Positions 38,894 to 48,804 of a DNA stretch of 64,000 nucleotides are shown in pieces. Below the pieces are notes generated by a model. That model saw only the letters and a program-made list of their open reading frames with translations, was not told where the DNA came from and did not search any database. Position 1 is the stretch's first letter; each line of letters begins with the position of its first letter. The DNA lies in the NCBI RefSeq assembly GCF_040529055.1, contig NZ_CP132342.1, positions 1,548,001 through 1,612,000 of the forward strand. Reading direction: 5' to 3'. This DNA is from Xanthomonas sontii. GTDB taxonomy: Bacteria; Pseudomonadota; Gammaproteobacteria; Xanthomonadales; Xanthomonadaceae. Position numbers and translations under genes: made by a program.

Positions 38894-41800
38894 TGCGCCG
38901 GCCGTCTGGCTTTCTTCCCGCTGCGGCCGCGTCGCCGCGCCGCGTGCTGGCGGCGTATCGCGCTCCCGCATTCTGCCCTCCCATCACCACGAGCATCACG
39001 ATGGCTTCCGTCGAACGCGCCCAGCCGCTGCCGCCGTCCCACCCTCGTCCGCGCTGCCGGCTGCTGCGCTGGTTGGCCGCACGCCCCTGCGTACGCACCG
39101 CCGCACGCCGTGTGCTGTTGTTGAGCGTGTTGGTCTACGCGGTCCCCGTATTGGCGGCGGTGACCGCCGGCACCGTGCGCACCGGCTCGGGCGCGGCCAT
39201 CACCGGAACATCGCCCTACGACAACCTGGATACGGCCGGCAACAACGGCGATGTGCGCAGCAACGACACCGTGACCTATGCGTTGCAGTATTACACCGAC
39301 GGCGGCGACAGCCAGGTCACCATCACCTCGGTCCTGCCGACCTGTGCCGCCGGCACCACCGGCTGCGCCAGCGGCGACCGCATCTTCGCCTGGCAAGCGC
39401 TGCCGCTGCAGTGCGACGGCAGCGGTAGCGGCATCAGCGCCGATGGCCTGACCCTGACCTGCGTGATCAACGGCCCGATGGATGCCGGCGCACGCAGTAT
39501 CCTGCCCGTGGTGCTGGTGCTACCCAACGCCCCCAACGGCGCGGTGCTGACGCCGCCTGCCACCACCTTTACCAGTCCGCAAACGGCGACGCCGCCAACG
39601 ACCGGCTATCTGTCCACCGACAGCGGCGACGCCGTGGTCACGGTGCGCGCGCGCGGCGCCTATGACGTGGTCAAGCAGCCGCAGTCCAACGGCAGCCGCA
39701 ACCGCTGGGTGTTCACCCAGCTCAACGGCCAGGACGGCTGGGTGATGAGCTATGCCGCGGGCATCCGTGCGCCCGGCGGGCGCAAAGGGCTGGAGCAGAT
39801 CGATGCCGACGGCATCAGTTGGACCGACAACCTCGGCGACATTGTGGTGACCAGCAGCAACGATCCGAACGGTGCGGCCGCGCTGCAGAACGCGATCCGC
39901 ACCCAAGGCGTGCTGTACAGCTGGCCTGCCGGCAACTGCGCGCTCAACAACGACGCCAACAGCGGCAGCGTCGGCTTCTTCGGCATGCCCAACGGCGGGA
40001 CCGGCCGCACCCCCAACCAACTGCGCGACAGCGGCACCTGTACCGCCACCCAGTCCGGCCCGGGCGCGCCGATCAACGTCGCCATCAAGGATGCGCCCTG
40101 GAGCGGGACCTACCTGTCCAGCGACGGCACCTATTTCCCGCGCCAGGGCACCGAGTACAACGACCTGAGTCCCGGCGACAATTACGTTGCGGCCCGCATG
40201 GTCAGCATCTGGATTCCGGCCAGCGGCTTCGATCCGATGATCAATGGGTCCGCGGTCACCGTCACCAACACCTACAGCAACGTGCGTGGGCGCACCATCA
40301 GCGGACAATCGCTCAGCGCCGACGATACCGCCAACAATGCGGCCAGCCTGAACTTCACCAAGACCGTGTCGGTCGGCGGCAGCAAGCAGTATCTGAACAC
40401 AGGCGCCAGCGGCTGGCATACCGCCGACGGCACCGTGCAGGACGGGTCCAGTTTCGGCGCCGGGGTCGATGCCCTCAACACCAGCAGCACCCCGATCCAG
40501 GGGCTGGTGCTGTGCGAGAAACTGGACACCACCAAGTACCAGCTCACCGGCGCGGCGGCGCCGATCGCCGGCAGCCAGCCACAGGGCTGGGCCAACGGCA
40601 ATGTGGTGATCGAATACGGAACCGGCGGCCGCAACGGCGTCGGCGACGGCTGGGCCAGCCGCGACGATCAGGCCAATGCCACCTGCGGCAACGATCAGTC
40701 GCCGACCTGGTACGCCGACTTCAATGCGGTGCCGGGCGGCGCGGCGCGGATCACCAAGGTACGCGCACGCGTGCTGGTACCGATGCCGGCCAGCGCCCAG
40801 GCATCGCTGCAACTGGCGCTCAAGGCCACGCGGACCGCACCGGTCTCCGGCTACGGCGTCGCTGCCGGGCATGTGTGGGACAACGGCACGGCGGTCTACA
40901 ACTATGGCGCGATCGGCAGCCGCAATGTGCCGGATGGCAGTGCGCCCGATGCGGAGGGGGTGCGTTGGATCGGCCTGGGCGACGACACCAGCCGCTTCGC
41001 CACCAGCACCGCCTGGGGCGACGTGGTCACGCTGATCGCCGCGCGCGCGTCCATCAGCAAGGCCACGGTGACCCCGGCCAACAATATCAACGCGGTGATG
41101 GCCGGTCAGCAGGTGGAGTACGAACTGCGGCCGGTGCTGAGTTCGCCCGGCACGACCCCCACCACCACCACCATGCAGGTGCGCGACGTGCTGCCGCCGG
41201 AAGCACAGTACGTCGCCGGCTCGGCCTCGCTGGCACCCAGCAGCGTGCAGGCCAACATCCCGCAGTCCGGTTACACCACGCTGGTCTGGGATCTCCCCAG
41301 CGTCACCACCGGCCAGACCATCACGCCGATCCGCTTCAAGATCAATGTCGACGTGGCGTCGGCCAACGCGCGGGTGATGCCCAACTTCACCGTGGTCAGC
41401 AGCCCGCTCGACGCCGGCAGTTGCCAGAACTCGGGTGGGGTCTACGACGGCATTCTCAACAGCGGCTACAGCGTCGATCCCGCGACTGGCGCGGTGACCG
41501 GCACGCTGTGCCGTCTGGCGGCGCGCCGCGATCTGACCATCAGCAATCCCGGCGGCTTCCAGATCAGCAAGCGCGCCGACAACGACGTGGTGGAGCCGGA
41601 TCAGGCGATCGGCTACACGCTGCGCTGGATCAGCGTCGGCGGCGACGTGCAAAGCAGCGATCTGATCGATGTACTGCCGTACACCGGCGATGCGCGCGCC
41701 AGTCGGGTCACCGGCAGTGCCGGCCTGGCCGCGGCGGTGGGCGCGATCAGCGGCGATGGCAGTCCCGCGTCCACCGTGTATTACAGCAGCGCCGCAGCGG

Positions 41801-44685
41801 CCAGCATCGAGCGCGATCCGGATGCGTCCAGCAATGCCCTCAATGGCGGCAGCACGCGCTGGTGCACACAGGCGCAATTCGGCAATGCCGGTTGCCCGGC
41901 GTCGCTGACGCAGGTGACCGCCGTACGCGTGGTCAGCGCCGCCGGCGTACGCCAGCCGGACGGCCAGGTGCGCAGTGCGCGGATCGTGCTGCGCCTACAA
42001 GGCAATGCGGACGGCGATGTGTTCAGCAACGACTTCACCATGCGCGGGGTCAGCGGCAACGTGCCGTTCACCCGGGCCGTGGTGTCGGCGGCGGCGGCGA
42101 CCCGCGTCGTGGCCGGGGCGCTGTCGGGCAAGGTGTTCCGCGACGACAACGACAATGGCCAGTTCGACGGCAGCGATGCCGGCATCGCCGCGGTGCAGGT
42201 GACGCTGGAAGGCTGCAGCAGCGGCCCGGACGGCATCGTGCAGACCGCCAGCCTGCCGGTCAGCGGGGCCATCGCCTGCGCCGGCGACGACGTGCCGGTC
42301 AACCGGTCCGCCAGCACGGATGCGCAGGGCGACTACCTGTTCGCCAACGTGATCAGCGGCCGTTACCGCTTGGTCAAGGCGCAGCCGGCCGGCTACGCGG
42401 ACGGCAAGCGCCATGTCGGCAGCCTCGGGGGGACCGCCAATGCGGTCGGGACGGTGCCGAGCGTGATCAGCGACATCCTGGTCCCGCGCCAGGGCAACGG
42501 CGTACGTTACGATTTCGCCGAACTGCTCACCCGCGCCACCTTGGTACTGCGCAAGACCTCGCGCGGCGGCACCGGCAGCTTCGCCTTCACCCTGAGCAAT
42601 ACCGCGCAGGCCAGCGGCAGCGTCACCACCAGTGCCAGCGGCAGCGCGGTGCAGGTGGACGGCGACGCCGCCAGCGCCGGCACGCAGGCGTTCGTGGTAT
42701 CGACGTTGGGGCGCGCGGTCGACATCACCGAAACCGCGGTGGCCGGCTGGCACCTCTCCGCTGCGGAGACCCGCTGCAGCATCGGCAACCGCGTGGTCGG
42801 CAGCCTGGACAGCGCATCGCGCACCTATACGGTGCCGGCGGCCGAGGTGGTCGGTGGCGTGGAGATCGACTGCGACCTGGTCAACGATCCAGATGCGCGC
42901 ATCACCGTCAGCAAGTCCGCCGATCCGGCCAGCGGCAGCGAGGTCGCGCCGAACGACCGCATCGCCTATCGCCTTGCAGTGAACGTCACCGGCGCGGCGA
43001 CCACGGCGCCGGTCATTCTGACCGATACGCTGAGCGAGAAGCTGAGTCTGGACGTTGCTTCGATCATGACGCCGAGCGGCGGCACCTGCAGCGTGGCGGG
43101 ACAGATCCTCACGTGCACGCTGGCGAGCGGGACCGCGGCGGGCAGCCATGTGTTCGGTTACAGCGCCAAGGTCGCGGCCGATGCCACGGGTGCCGTGAGC
43201 AACGTCGTGGTCCCCAGCGGTGCGGACAACCCGGCCTGCATCAACCCCGAACAGTGCCGCACGCAGCATGCAATCCGCGCCATCTTCACCGTCACCAAGC
43301 GCGTGGTGGGCACGCCGCAACTGGTACCCGGCACGGCCGACGAGTTCAGCGTGCGCTACCGGCTGGACGTGGCCAACATCGGCGGCAGCGCCGGCGAGTA
43401 CGCGCTCACCGATACGCCGCAGTTCGATGCGGATGCGCGCCTCCTGAGCGCCACCTCCACCCGCGGCAGCGAAAGCGCCGTGAGCCTGGAGGGGAGCGGG
43501 GCGTGGGCACTGGCCAGCAAGCGCACGCTCGCCGCTGGCGGCAGCGAAACGTATCTGCTCGATCTGCACCTGAAGGTCGCCGCCGGCAGCAACCAGGACG
43601 ACGACGCCTGCGTCGCCGGCACGCCCCAGCATGGCCTGTTCAACCTGGCCACGCTGTCCGCGGCGCAGGGCAGCTTGCAGGACAACGCCTGCGTGGAGAC
43701 GCCCAAGCCGGTGCTGTCCAACCTGCTGTCGGTGGAGAAGACCGGATCCACCCGCCAGGGCGAGGTCGGCGATCTGGTCGGCTACACGGTACGCATCCGC
43801 AACAGCGGTACCGGCATCGCCTTGCGCCCTGTGCTGGTGGACCGCCTGCCTGCCGGCTTCCGTCTGGTCGAGGGCAGCGTTCGCGCACGTGGCGCCACCT
43901 TGCTGAGCGTGCAGGGTGCGCCCGGGCCGGTGTTGCGCATCGAAGTGGAGCGCATCGATCCTGGCGCGGAGGTCGTCGTGGCCTACCGCGTGCGATTGGG
44001 CGTGGGGGCGATGCAGGGCGACGGCATCAACCGCGCCCAGGCCGAGTGTCGCACCCGCGTGCAGGGTCCCAGCCAGGTCTGCTCGAACGAGTCGCGCTGG
44101 AAGGTGGACATCAGCGGCGGTGTGTTCGGCGAGGAAGGCTGTGTGGTCGGGCAGGTGTTCGTGGATTGCAACGGCAACTCGGTGAAGGATCCGGAGGAGC
44201 TGGGCATCCCCGGCGCGCGGATGTACATGGAGGACGGCACCTACTTCATTGCCGACTCGGAGGGCAAGTACAGCTACTGCGGCGTCCGTCCGACCACCCA
44301 CGTGATCAAGATCGATCCGCGCACCCTGCCGCGCGGCAGCCGGATGGTGACCAGCAGCACGCGCAACGCCGCCGACGCCGGCAGCGTCTTCGTCGACATG
44401 AAGAACGGCGAGCTGCAGCGCGCCGACTTCATCGAAGGCTCGTGCAGCAATCCGGTGATCGAGCAGGTCAAGGCGCGGCGCGCACAGGGCGAGATCGGCA
44501 GCGTGCAGACCGAGGTCGGCCAGCCGCCGTTGACCTTCGAGAGCAAGCCCGCGCCGCAGCGCGACCCATTGCAGCAGGGCACCGACTCGGCTAATCAGCC
44601 GATCGAGCAGGTGCGGCAGCGGCCGGCACAGGGAGATGCCAGGACGAACGACGCCAAGCCGGCGGCCGAGGATAGGACGCCGTAG
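38893..44685 (+). CDS. Giant DUF11 / SdrD B-like surface protein
   Basis: A 1930-residue protein with a long basic N terminus and one hydrophobic export segment (VLLLSVLVYAVPVLAAVTAG near residues 75-95). Most of the body is repeated DUF11-type beta domains (for example GDLVGYTVRIRNSGTGIALR, and NDRIAYRLAVNVTGAATTAP). Two SdrD B-like segments are visible: GKVFRDDNDNGQFDGSDAG with GDYLFANVISGRYRLV (about 1075-1180), and GQVFVDCNGNSVKDPEELG (about 1750). The C terminus has a polar tail with a twice-used IEQV...AQG motif and no LPXTG. The ATG at 38893 is coupled to the OmpA gene; an ATG at 39001 would give a shorter signal sequence. Confidence 0.75.
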   Translation: MRRPSGFLPAAAASPRRVLAAYRAPAFCPPITTSITMASVERAQPLPPSHPRPRCRLLRWLAARPCVRTAARRVLLLSVLVYAVPVLAAVTAGTVRTGSGAAITGTSPYDNLDTAGNNGDVRSNDTVTYALQYYTDGGDSQVTITSVLPTCAAGTTGCASGDRIFAWQALPLQCDGSGSGISADGLTLTCVINGPMDAGARSILPVVLVLPNAPNGAVLTPPATTFTSPQTATPPTTGYLSTDSGDAVVTVRARGAYDVVKQPQSNGSRNRWVFTQLNGQDGWVMSYAAGIRAPGGRKGLEQIDADGISWTDNLGDIVVTSSNDPNGAAALQNAIRTQGVLYSWPAGNCALNNDANSGSVGFFGMPNGGTGRTPNQLRDSGTCTATQSGPGAPINVAIKDAPWSGTYLSSDGTYFPRQGTEYNDLSPGDNYVAARMVSIWIPASGFDPMINGSAVTVTNTYSNVRGRTISGQSLSADDTANNAASLNFTKTVSVGGSKQYLNTGASGWHTADGTVQDGSSFGAGVDALNTSSTPIQGLVLCEKLDTTKYQLTGAAAPIAGSQPQGWANGNVVIEYGTGGRNGVGDGWASRDDQANATCGNDQSPTWYADFNAVPGGAARITKVRARVLVPMPASAQASLQLALKATRTAPVSGYGVAAGHVWDNGTAVYNYGAIGSRNVPDGSAPDAEGVRWIGLGDDTSRFATSTAWGDVVTLIAARASISKATVTPANNINAVMAGQQVEYELRPVLSSPGTTPTTTTMQVRDVLPPEAQYVAGSASLAPSSVQANIPQSGYTTLVWDLPSVTTGQTITPIRFKINVDVASANARVMPNFTVVSSPLDAGSCQNSGGVYDGILNSGYSVDPATGAVTGTLCRLAARRDLTISNPGGFQISKRADNDVVEPDQAIGYTLRWISVGGDVQSSDLIDVLPYTGDARASRVTGSAGLAAAVGAISGDGSPASTVYYSSAAAASIERDPDASSNALNGGSTRWCTQAQFGNAGCPASLTQVTAVRVVSAAGVRQPDGQVRSARIVLRLQGNADGDVFSNDFTMRGVSGNVPFTRAVVSAAAATRVVAGALSGKVFRDDNDNGQFDGSDAGIAAVQVTLEGCSSGPDGIVQTASLPVSGAIACAGDDVPVNRSASTDAQGDYLFANVISGRYRLVKAQPAGYADGKRHVGSLGGTANAVGTVPSVISDILVPRQGNGVRYDFAELLTRATLVLRKTSRGGTGSFAFTLSNTAQASGSVTTSASGSAVQVDGDAASAGTQAFVVSTLGRAVDITETAVAGWHLSAAETRCSIGNRVVGSLDSASRTYTVPAAEVVGGVEIDCDLVNDPDARITVSKSADPASGSEVAPNDRIAYRLAVNVTGAATTAPVILTDTLSEKLSLDVASIMTPSGGTCSVAGQILTCTLASGTAAGSHVFGYSAKVAADATGAVSNVVVPSGADNPACINPEQCRTQHAIRAIFTVTKRVVGTPQLVPGTADEFSVRYRLDVANIGGSAGEYALTDTPQFDADARLLSATSTRGSESAVSLEGSGAWALASKRTLAAGGSETYLLDLHLKVAAGSNQDDDACVAGTPQHGLFNLATLSAAQGSLQDNACVETPKPVLSNLLSVEKTGSTRQGEVGDLVGYTVRIRNSGTGIALRPVLVDRLPAGFRLVEGSVRARGATLLSVQGAPGPVLRIEVERIDPGAEVVVAYRVRLGVGAMQGDGINRAQAECRTRVQGPSQVCSNESRWKVDISGGVFGEEGCVVGQVFVDCNGNSVKDPEELGIPGARMYMEDGTYFIADSEGKYSYCGVRPTTHVIKIDPRTLPRGSRMVTSSTRNAADAGSVFVDMKNGELQRADFIEGSCSNPVIEQVKARRAQGEIGSVQTEVGQPPLTFESKPAPQRDPLQQGTDSANQPIEQVRQRPAQGDARTNDAKPAAEDRTP

Positions 44686-44701
44686 ACCGGCAAAGGCGAA
44701 T

Positions 44702-44722
44702 ACGCCCCGCGGCGCGGGGCGT
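44702..44722. terminator. GC-rich stem-loop after the surface-protein operon
   Basis: A perfect 9-bp stem (ACGCCCCGC / GCGGGGCGT) with a 3-base loop begins 17 bp after the stop of the giant surface gene. There is no T-run, so it is at best a weak or factor-assisted terminator. Confidence 0.45.
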
Positions 44723-44945
44723 GTGGCGCAGAACGACGAGCCAGATGCAGCAGCCAACGTTCGTTCCCCAGCGACGGCGGGGCGCTTCGGCGCGCGGTCG
44801 GTTGACTGGCGGCGCTCCCAAACGGGCGTCGCTGGGCCATCCTCCCCTGGGAGGGGCTACGGCCCCGACGCGACGCGCGCGAAACGCTAGGCGGGTCAAG
44901 CCCGGCGTTCCACAGCACGCCCAACGACACACCAACCTGTTCGCG

Positions 44946-46232
44946 TTACGCGAACGCCTTGCTGCCGCGCATCACCGCCAGCACGTCGTGGCAGGCGCCC
45001 ATGGTGTGGTAGTCGGTCTTGCCGGCCGGGCTCTTCTCGTCGCTGTAGCTGCGGTTGTCGCGGCTGAGGATGCGGAACCAGGCGCCGTAGCGGTGGTCGA
45101 CCAGGTGCTCCCAGGAATACGCCCACAGCCTGTCGTAGGCGGCGCGATACGCCGCATCGCCGGTGGCGGCCAGCAGCCGCGAGGCCGCGGCGATGGCTTC
45201 GGCCTGCACCCAAAAGTACTTGTCGTCGTCGCAGAAGTAGGTCGGCGCCGCGGCCACGTCGGGCACGCCGACCACCGGCGCCTCTTCGGTGCCGGAGGCG
45301 AAGCCGTAGACGATGCCGCCATGCTGCGCGTCCCAGCCGTGCGCCAGGGCGGTGTCGAACAGGTGCCGTGCGGTCGGCAGCAGCCACGCCGGCGCGGTGC
45401 CGGTGGACGCCTGCAGGTGCCCGTGCAGCAACACCAGCAACTTGGACCACTCGACCTGGTGGCCGGGCTGGAAGCCCCACGGCCGGAACAGGTGCTTGGG
45501 GTTGTCGCGGTTGTAGTCCCAGTCCACCTGCCAGTCGGCGTCGTAGTGCTCCCACACCAGGCCGCCGGCCAACGCCGCCTGGCGGCGGGTGATGTGGTCG
45601 GCCAGCAGCAGCGCACGCTGCAGGTAGCGCGGCTCGGCGCTGGCCTCGTAGGCGGCGATCAACGCTTCGCACAGGTGCATGTTGGCGTTCTGGCCGCGGT
45701 AGCTGGAGAACGTCCACTCCGGCGTCGCCTCGTCGCGGTACAGGCCGGCGGCGGCATCCCAGTAGCGGGTTTCCAGCAGTTGCCAGGTCTCGTCCATCCA
45801 CGCGTCGGTGTCCAGGCCGGCCTTCTTCGCGGTGGCGTAGGCCAGCAGCACGAAGGCGGCGCCGTAGGCGTGCTGGGTGCGGTCCTCGGCCACGCCGTCG
45901 CGCAGGGTCCACACGTAGCCGCCGCTGGCGGTATCGCGGTGCACCTCGCGCAGGTAGCGCAGGCCGTGGCGCGCGGCGTCCAGGTACTCGGCGGCCAGCG
46001 GCGAGTCGGCGAACTCGATCGCCGCCATCGCGTAGTTGAAGACGAAGCGGGTGCTGCTGACCAGGTGGCGATGGCCGGCGTCGTACACGCTGCCGTCGTC
46101 GCGGAAATAGTGGAAGAAACCGCCCGCCGGGTCGATCGCGCGCGGGTGGTAGAAGGCCATGGTGTCGGCGATGTGCGCGCGCAGGACGGCGGTGTCGGCG
46201 AAGTCGGGCAGGGGCGTGGCGGGCAGATTCAT
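44946..46232 (-). CDS. AGE-family sugar epimerase/isomerase, mannose isomerase-like
   Basis: A 428-residue (alpha/alpha)6-barrel enzyme of the N-acylglucosamine 2-epimerase superfamily. Conserved His and Glu motifs include GHRHLVSSTRFVFNYAMAA, QPGHQVEWSKLL and KTDYHTMGACHDVL, the pattern of D-mannose isomerases (and YihS) that interconvert mannose and fructose without a phosphate. Downstream of a LacI regulator and a sugar transporter, with GH92 mannosidase divergent, the likely substrate is mannose. It lies 90 bp after the transporter gene on the same strand. Confidence 0.82.
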   Translation of the reverse strand: MNLPATPLPDFADTAVLRAHIADTMAFYHPRAIDPAGGFFHYFRDDGSVYDAGHRHLVSSTRFVFNYAMAAIEFADSPLAAEYLDAARHGLRYLREVHRDTASGGYVWTLRDGVAEDRTQHAYGAAFVLLAYATAKKAGLDTDAWMDETWQLLETRYWDAAAGLYRDEATPEWTFSSYRGQNANMHLCEALIAAYEASAEPRYLQRALLLADHITRRQAALAGGLVWEHYDADWQVDWDYNRDNPKHLFRPWGFQPGHQVEWSKLLVLLHGHLQASTGTAPAWLLPTARHLFDTALAHGWDAQHGGIVYGFASGTEEAPVVGVPDVAAAPTYFCDDDKYFWVQAEAIAAASRLLAATGDAAYRAAYDRLWAYSWEHLVDHRYGAWFRILSRDNRSYSDEKSPAGKTDYHTMGACHDVLAVMRGSKAFA

Positions 46233-46322
46233 GCGGTTGACTGGCGAACTGGGTGAGGGAAGGGAAGACAGCGGCGCACGGCGGCAGCGTGTGCGCCGCC
46301 GTGCCGGGAACGGATCAGCGGA

Positions 46323-47627
46323 TCAGTGCATCACGCGCGCGGTCGGCGCGGCGGTGGGTGCGGTCGCCGCCAGCTCCGCCGACAGGCGCGAACCGCGCAG
46401 GCCGTACCAGACGATGTAGGCGTAGCACAGCAGCGGGATCACGAAGGCATGCTGGATGCCGATGGCGTCGGCCAGCGCGCCCTGCGCCAGCGGCACCAGG
46501 GCGCCACCGACGATGCCCATGATCAGCAGGCTGGAGGCCTTGCTGGTGAGTACGCCCAGGCGCTCGATGGCCACGGTGAAGATGGTCGGGAACATGATCG
46601 AGTTGAACAGGCCGATCGCGATCACGCTCCACATCGCCACGTGGCCGGTGCTGAGCATGGTGGCGATCAGCAGCAGCGAGGCGATACCGGCGAAGGTCGC
46701 CAGCAGCTTGCGGGCCGGGACGAACTGCAGCAGCGCCGCGCCGGCAAAGCGGCCGACCATCGCGCCGCCCCAGTAGAACGGCAGGTAGTGGCTGGCAGCG
46801 GCTTCGGTCAGGCCGCCGGTGGTGGGGCCGGAGATGTAATTGATCAGGAAGCTGCCGATCGACACTTCCGCGCCCACGTACATGAAGATCGCCACCACGC
46901 CCCACAGCAGGTGCGGGTGGCGCAGCGCGTCGGCGAAGCTGTGATGCGATTCGGTGCTGGCATCGTTGTCCTCGCGCAGCGACGGCACCCGCATCACCAG
47001 CACGAACACCGCCAGCAACAGCAGGCCGCCGGCCAGCATCAGGTAGGGGATTTCCACCGAGCGCGCCTGCTCGATGCGATAGGCGGACAACTGCTCGGGA
47101 TTCATCGCCGCCAGCTGGTCGGCGCCGAGCACCGCGCCGGCCAGGATCAGCGGGCCGATCAGCCACGGGAACACGGTGGTGCCCAGCGAGTTCAGCGCCT
47201 GGGCGAAGTTGAGCCGGCTCGGCGCCTTCTCCGGCGCGCCGATCAGGCTGATGTACGGATTGGCCGCCACCTGCAGCAGGGTGATGCCGCTGGCCAGCAC
47301 GAACAGCGCGGTCAGGAACAGCGGATAGGAGGGCAGGCGCGCGGCCGGGTAGAACATCGCCGCGCCGATCGCAGCTACCACCAGGCCGATGACGATGCTG
47401 GCCTTGTAGCCGACCCGCGACACCACCGCGCCGGCCGGCACCGACATCAGGAAGTAGGCGCCGAAGAAAGTGAACTGGATGAGCATCGACTGCGCGTAGT
47501 TCATCTGGAACACGGCTTTCAGATGCGGGATCAACACGTCGTTGAGGCTGGTCAGGCCGCCCCAGGTGAAGAAGATCATGCTGACCACCGCGATGGCGGC
47601 GGTGTTGGACAGCGGGCGACGGCTCAT
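46323..47627 (-). CDS. FucP-type MFS sugar transporter
   Basis: A 434-residue proton-coupled permease with about 12 transmembrane segments. It has the FucP/GlcP group signature FFTWGGLTSLNDVLIPHLK at the N terminus and the substrate-site motif QVAANPYISLIG, followed by RLNFAQALNSLGTTVFP. The group imports fucose, glucose, galactose or mannose. The start at 47627 overlaps the LacI stop by 4 nt. Given the adjacent isomerase and mannosidase, mannose is the best guess. Confidence 0.88.
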   Translation of the reverse strand: MSRRPLSNTAAIAVVSMIFFTWGGLTSLNDVLIPHLKAVFQMNYAQSMLIQFTFFGAYFLMSVPAGAVVSRVGYKASIVIGLVVAAIGAAMFYPAARLPSYPLFLTALFVLASGITLLQVAANPYISLIGAPEKAPSRLNFAQALNSLGTTVFPWLIGPLILAGAVLGADQLAAMNPEQLSAYRIEQARSVEIPYLMLAGGLLLLAVFVLVMRVPSLREDNDASTESHHSFADALRHPHLLWGVVAIFMYVGAEVSIGSFLINYISGPTTGGLTEAAASHYLPFYWGGAMVGRFAGAALLQFVPARKLLATFAGIASLLLIATMLSTGHVAMWSVIAIGLFNSIMFPTIFTVAIERLGVLTSKASSLLIMGIVGGALVPLAQGALADAIGIQHAFVIPLLCYAYIVWYGLRGSRLSAELAATAPTAAPTARVMH

Positions 47628-48673
47628 GCAGCGACTCCGGGAACGGGCGAGAGGGCGACCCGGCTGCTGGCGCGCAGGCACAGCCGGGCGGGGGCGATGG
47701 TAAGCGCAGGCAGGGCCTGGCGGTGGCGCAGTGCGTCCAGCACCAGGCGCGCGGCCTGCATGCCGCGCTCGCGCGGGGCGACGGCGACGGTGGACAGCGG
47801 CGGGGTGGCGACGGCGGCCTCGGGAATGTCGTCGAAGCCGATCAGTGCGTAGTCGCGGCCGGCGATGCGGCCACGTTCGGCCAGGCCGCTGGCCAGGCCC
47901 AGCGCGACCACGTCGTTGTAGCAGACCAGCGCGGTCGGCAGCGGGTCGCGCGCGCACAGCGCGCCGGCCTGGCGCGCGGCTTCCAGCCGGGTCGGCGCGC
48001 ATTCGATCAGCCACGTCGGGTCGACCGCGATGCCGGCGGCGGCCAGCGCCTCGCGGTAGCCGGCACGGCGCTCGGCGCAGGAACTGGACTGGCGGTGGCC
48101 GCCGAAGAAGGCGATGGCGCGGTGGCCCTGCGCCAGCAGGTGTTCGGTGGCCATGCGCGCGCCGCGGCGGTTGTCCAGCACCAGCAGCGGCCAGTCGCCG
48201 TCCAGCGCGCGGTTGAACAGCAGCACCGGCAGGCGCGGCCCCAGCAACTGGCGCAACCGCGCCGCGTCGGTGTTCTCGGTGGGCGAGAGGATCATCGCCG
48301 CCGGGTGGTGCTCGATCAGCGAGGCCAGCACGGTCTGCTGGCGCTCCGGCGATTCGCCGGTGCTGCCCATCAGCATCACGTAGCCGGCCTCGGCCAGCGC
48401 CGCGTCCACGCCGCCAGCGAACTCGGCGAAGAACGGATTGGCCAGGTCGTTGACCACCAGCGCCACCGCATTGGACGCGCGGCCGCGCAGGCTGGCCGCG
48501 CCGCGGTGGTAGACATAGCCCTGGCGGGCGATCTCCGCCGCCACCCGCGCGCGCGTGTCCGCATGCACCAGCGGGCTGTTGCGCAGCACCAGCGACACGG
48601 TCGCCCGCGACACGCCGCAGGCGGCGGCGATGTCGGACACGGTGACGCGTTTGTCGGCGGGAGACGGCGCCAC
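47624..48673 (-). CDS. LacI family transcriptional repressor
   Basis: A 349-residue LacI/GalR regulator. The helix-turn-helix and hinge are at residues 9-60 (VTVSDIAAACGVSRATVSLV), followed by a periplasmic-binding-protein-like effector domain (VALVVNDLANPFFAEFAGGV, then LIGFDDIPEAAVATPPLSTV). It is the first gene of the minus-strand operon and faces the GH92 gene across 131 bp, so it probably regulates both directions. I could not identify a clear symmetrical operator with a central CG in that gap. Confidence 0.93.
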   Translation of the reverse strand: MAPSPADKRVTVSDIAAACGVSRATVSLVLRNSPLVHADTRARVAAEIARQGYVYHRGAASLRGRASNAVALVVNDLANPFFAEFAGGVDAALAEAGYVMLMGSTGESPERQQTVLASLIEHHPAAMILSPTENTDAARLRQLLGPRLPVLLFNRALDGDWPLLVLDNRRGARMATEHLLAQGHRAIAFFGGHRQSSSCAERRAGYREALAAAGIAVDPTWLIECAPTRLEAARQAGALCARDPLPTALVCYNDVVALGLASGLAERGRIAGRDYALIGFDDIPEAAVATPPLSTVAVAPRERGMQAARLVLDALRHRQALPALTIAPARLCLRASSRVALSPVPGVAA

Positions 48674-48804
48674 GGCGGATTAGACCGGTTCAAAAGGTCG
48701 CTCATCCTGCGCCGTCGTGATCCGATCCGCATTTTGCAGTGCAGCAAGGCATTGCGGTGGCTTTGTGCTATCCGTTTGGATCGATTCGATACGGGGAGCC
48801 TGCC

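Noticed and set aside
39520..44757. Two long minus-strand frames opposite the DUF11 gene
   Set aside because: Same reason: they mirror a repeat protein with coherent DUF11 and SdrD B-like signatures on the plus strand.
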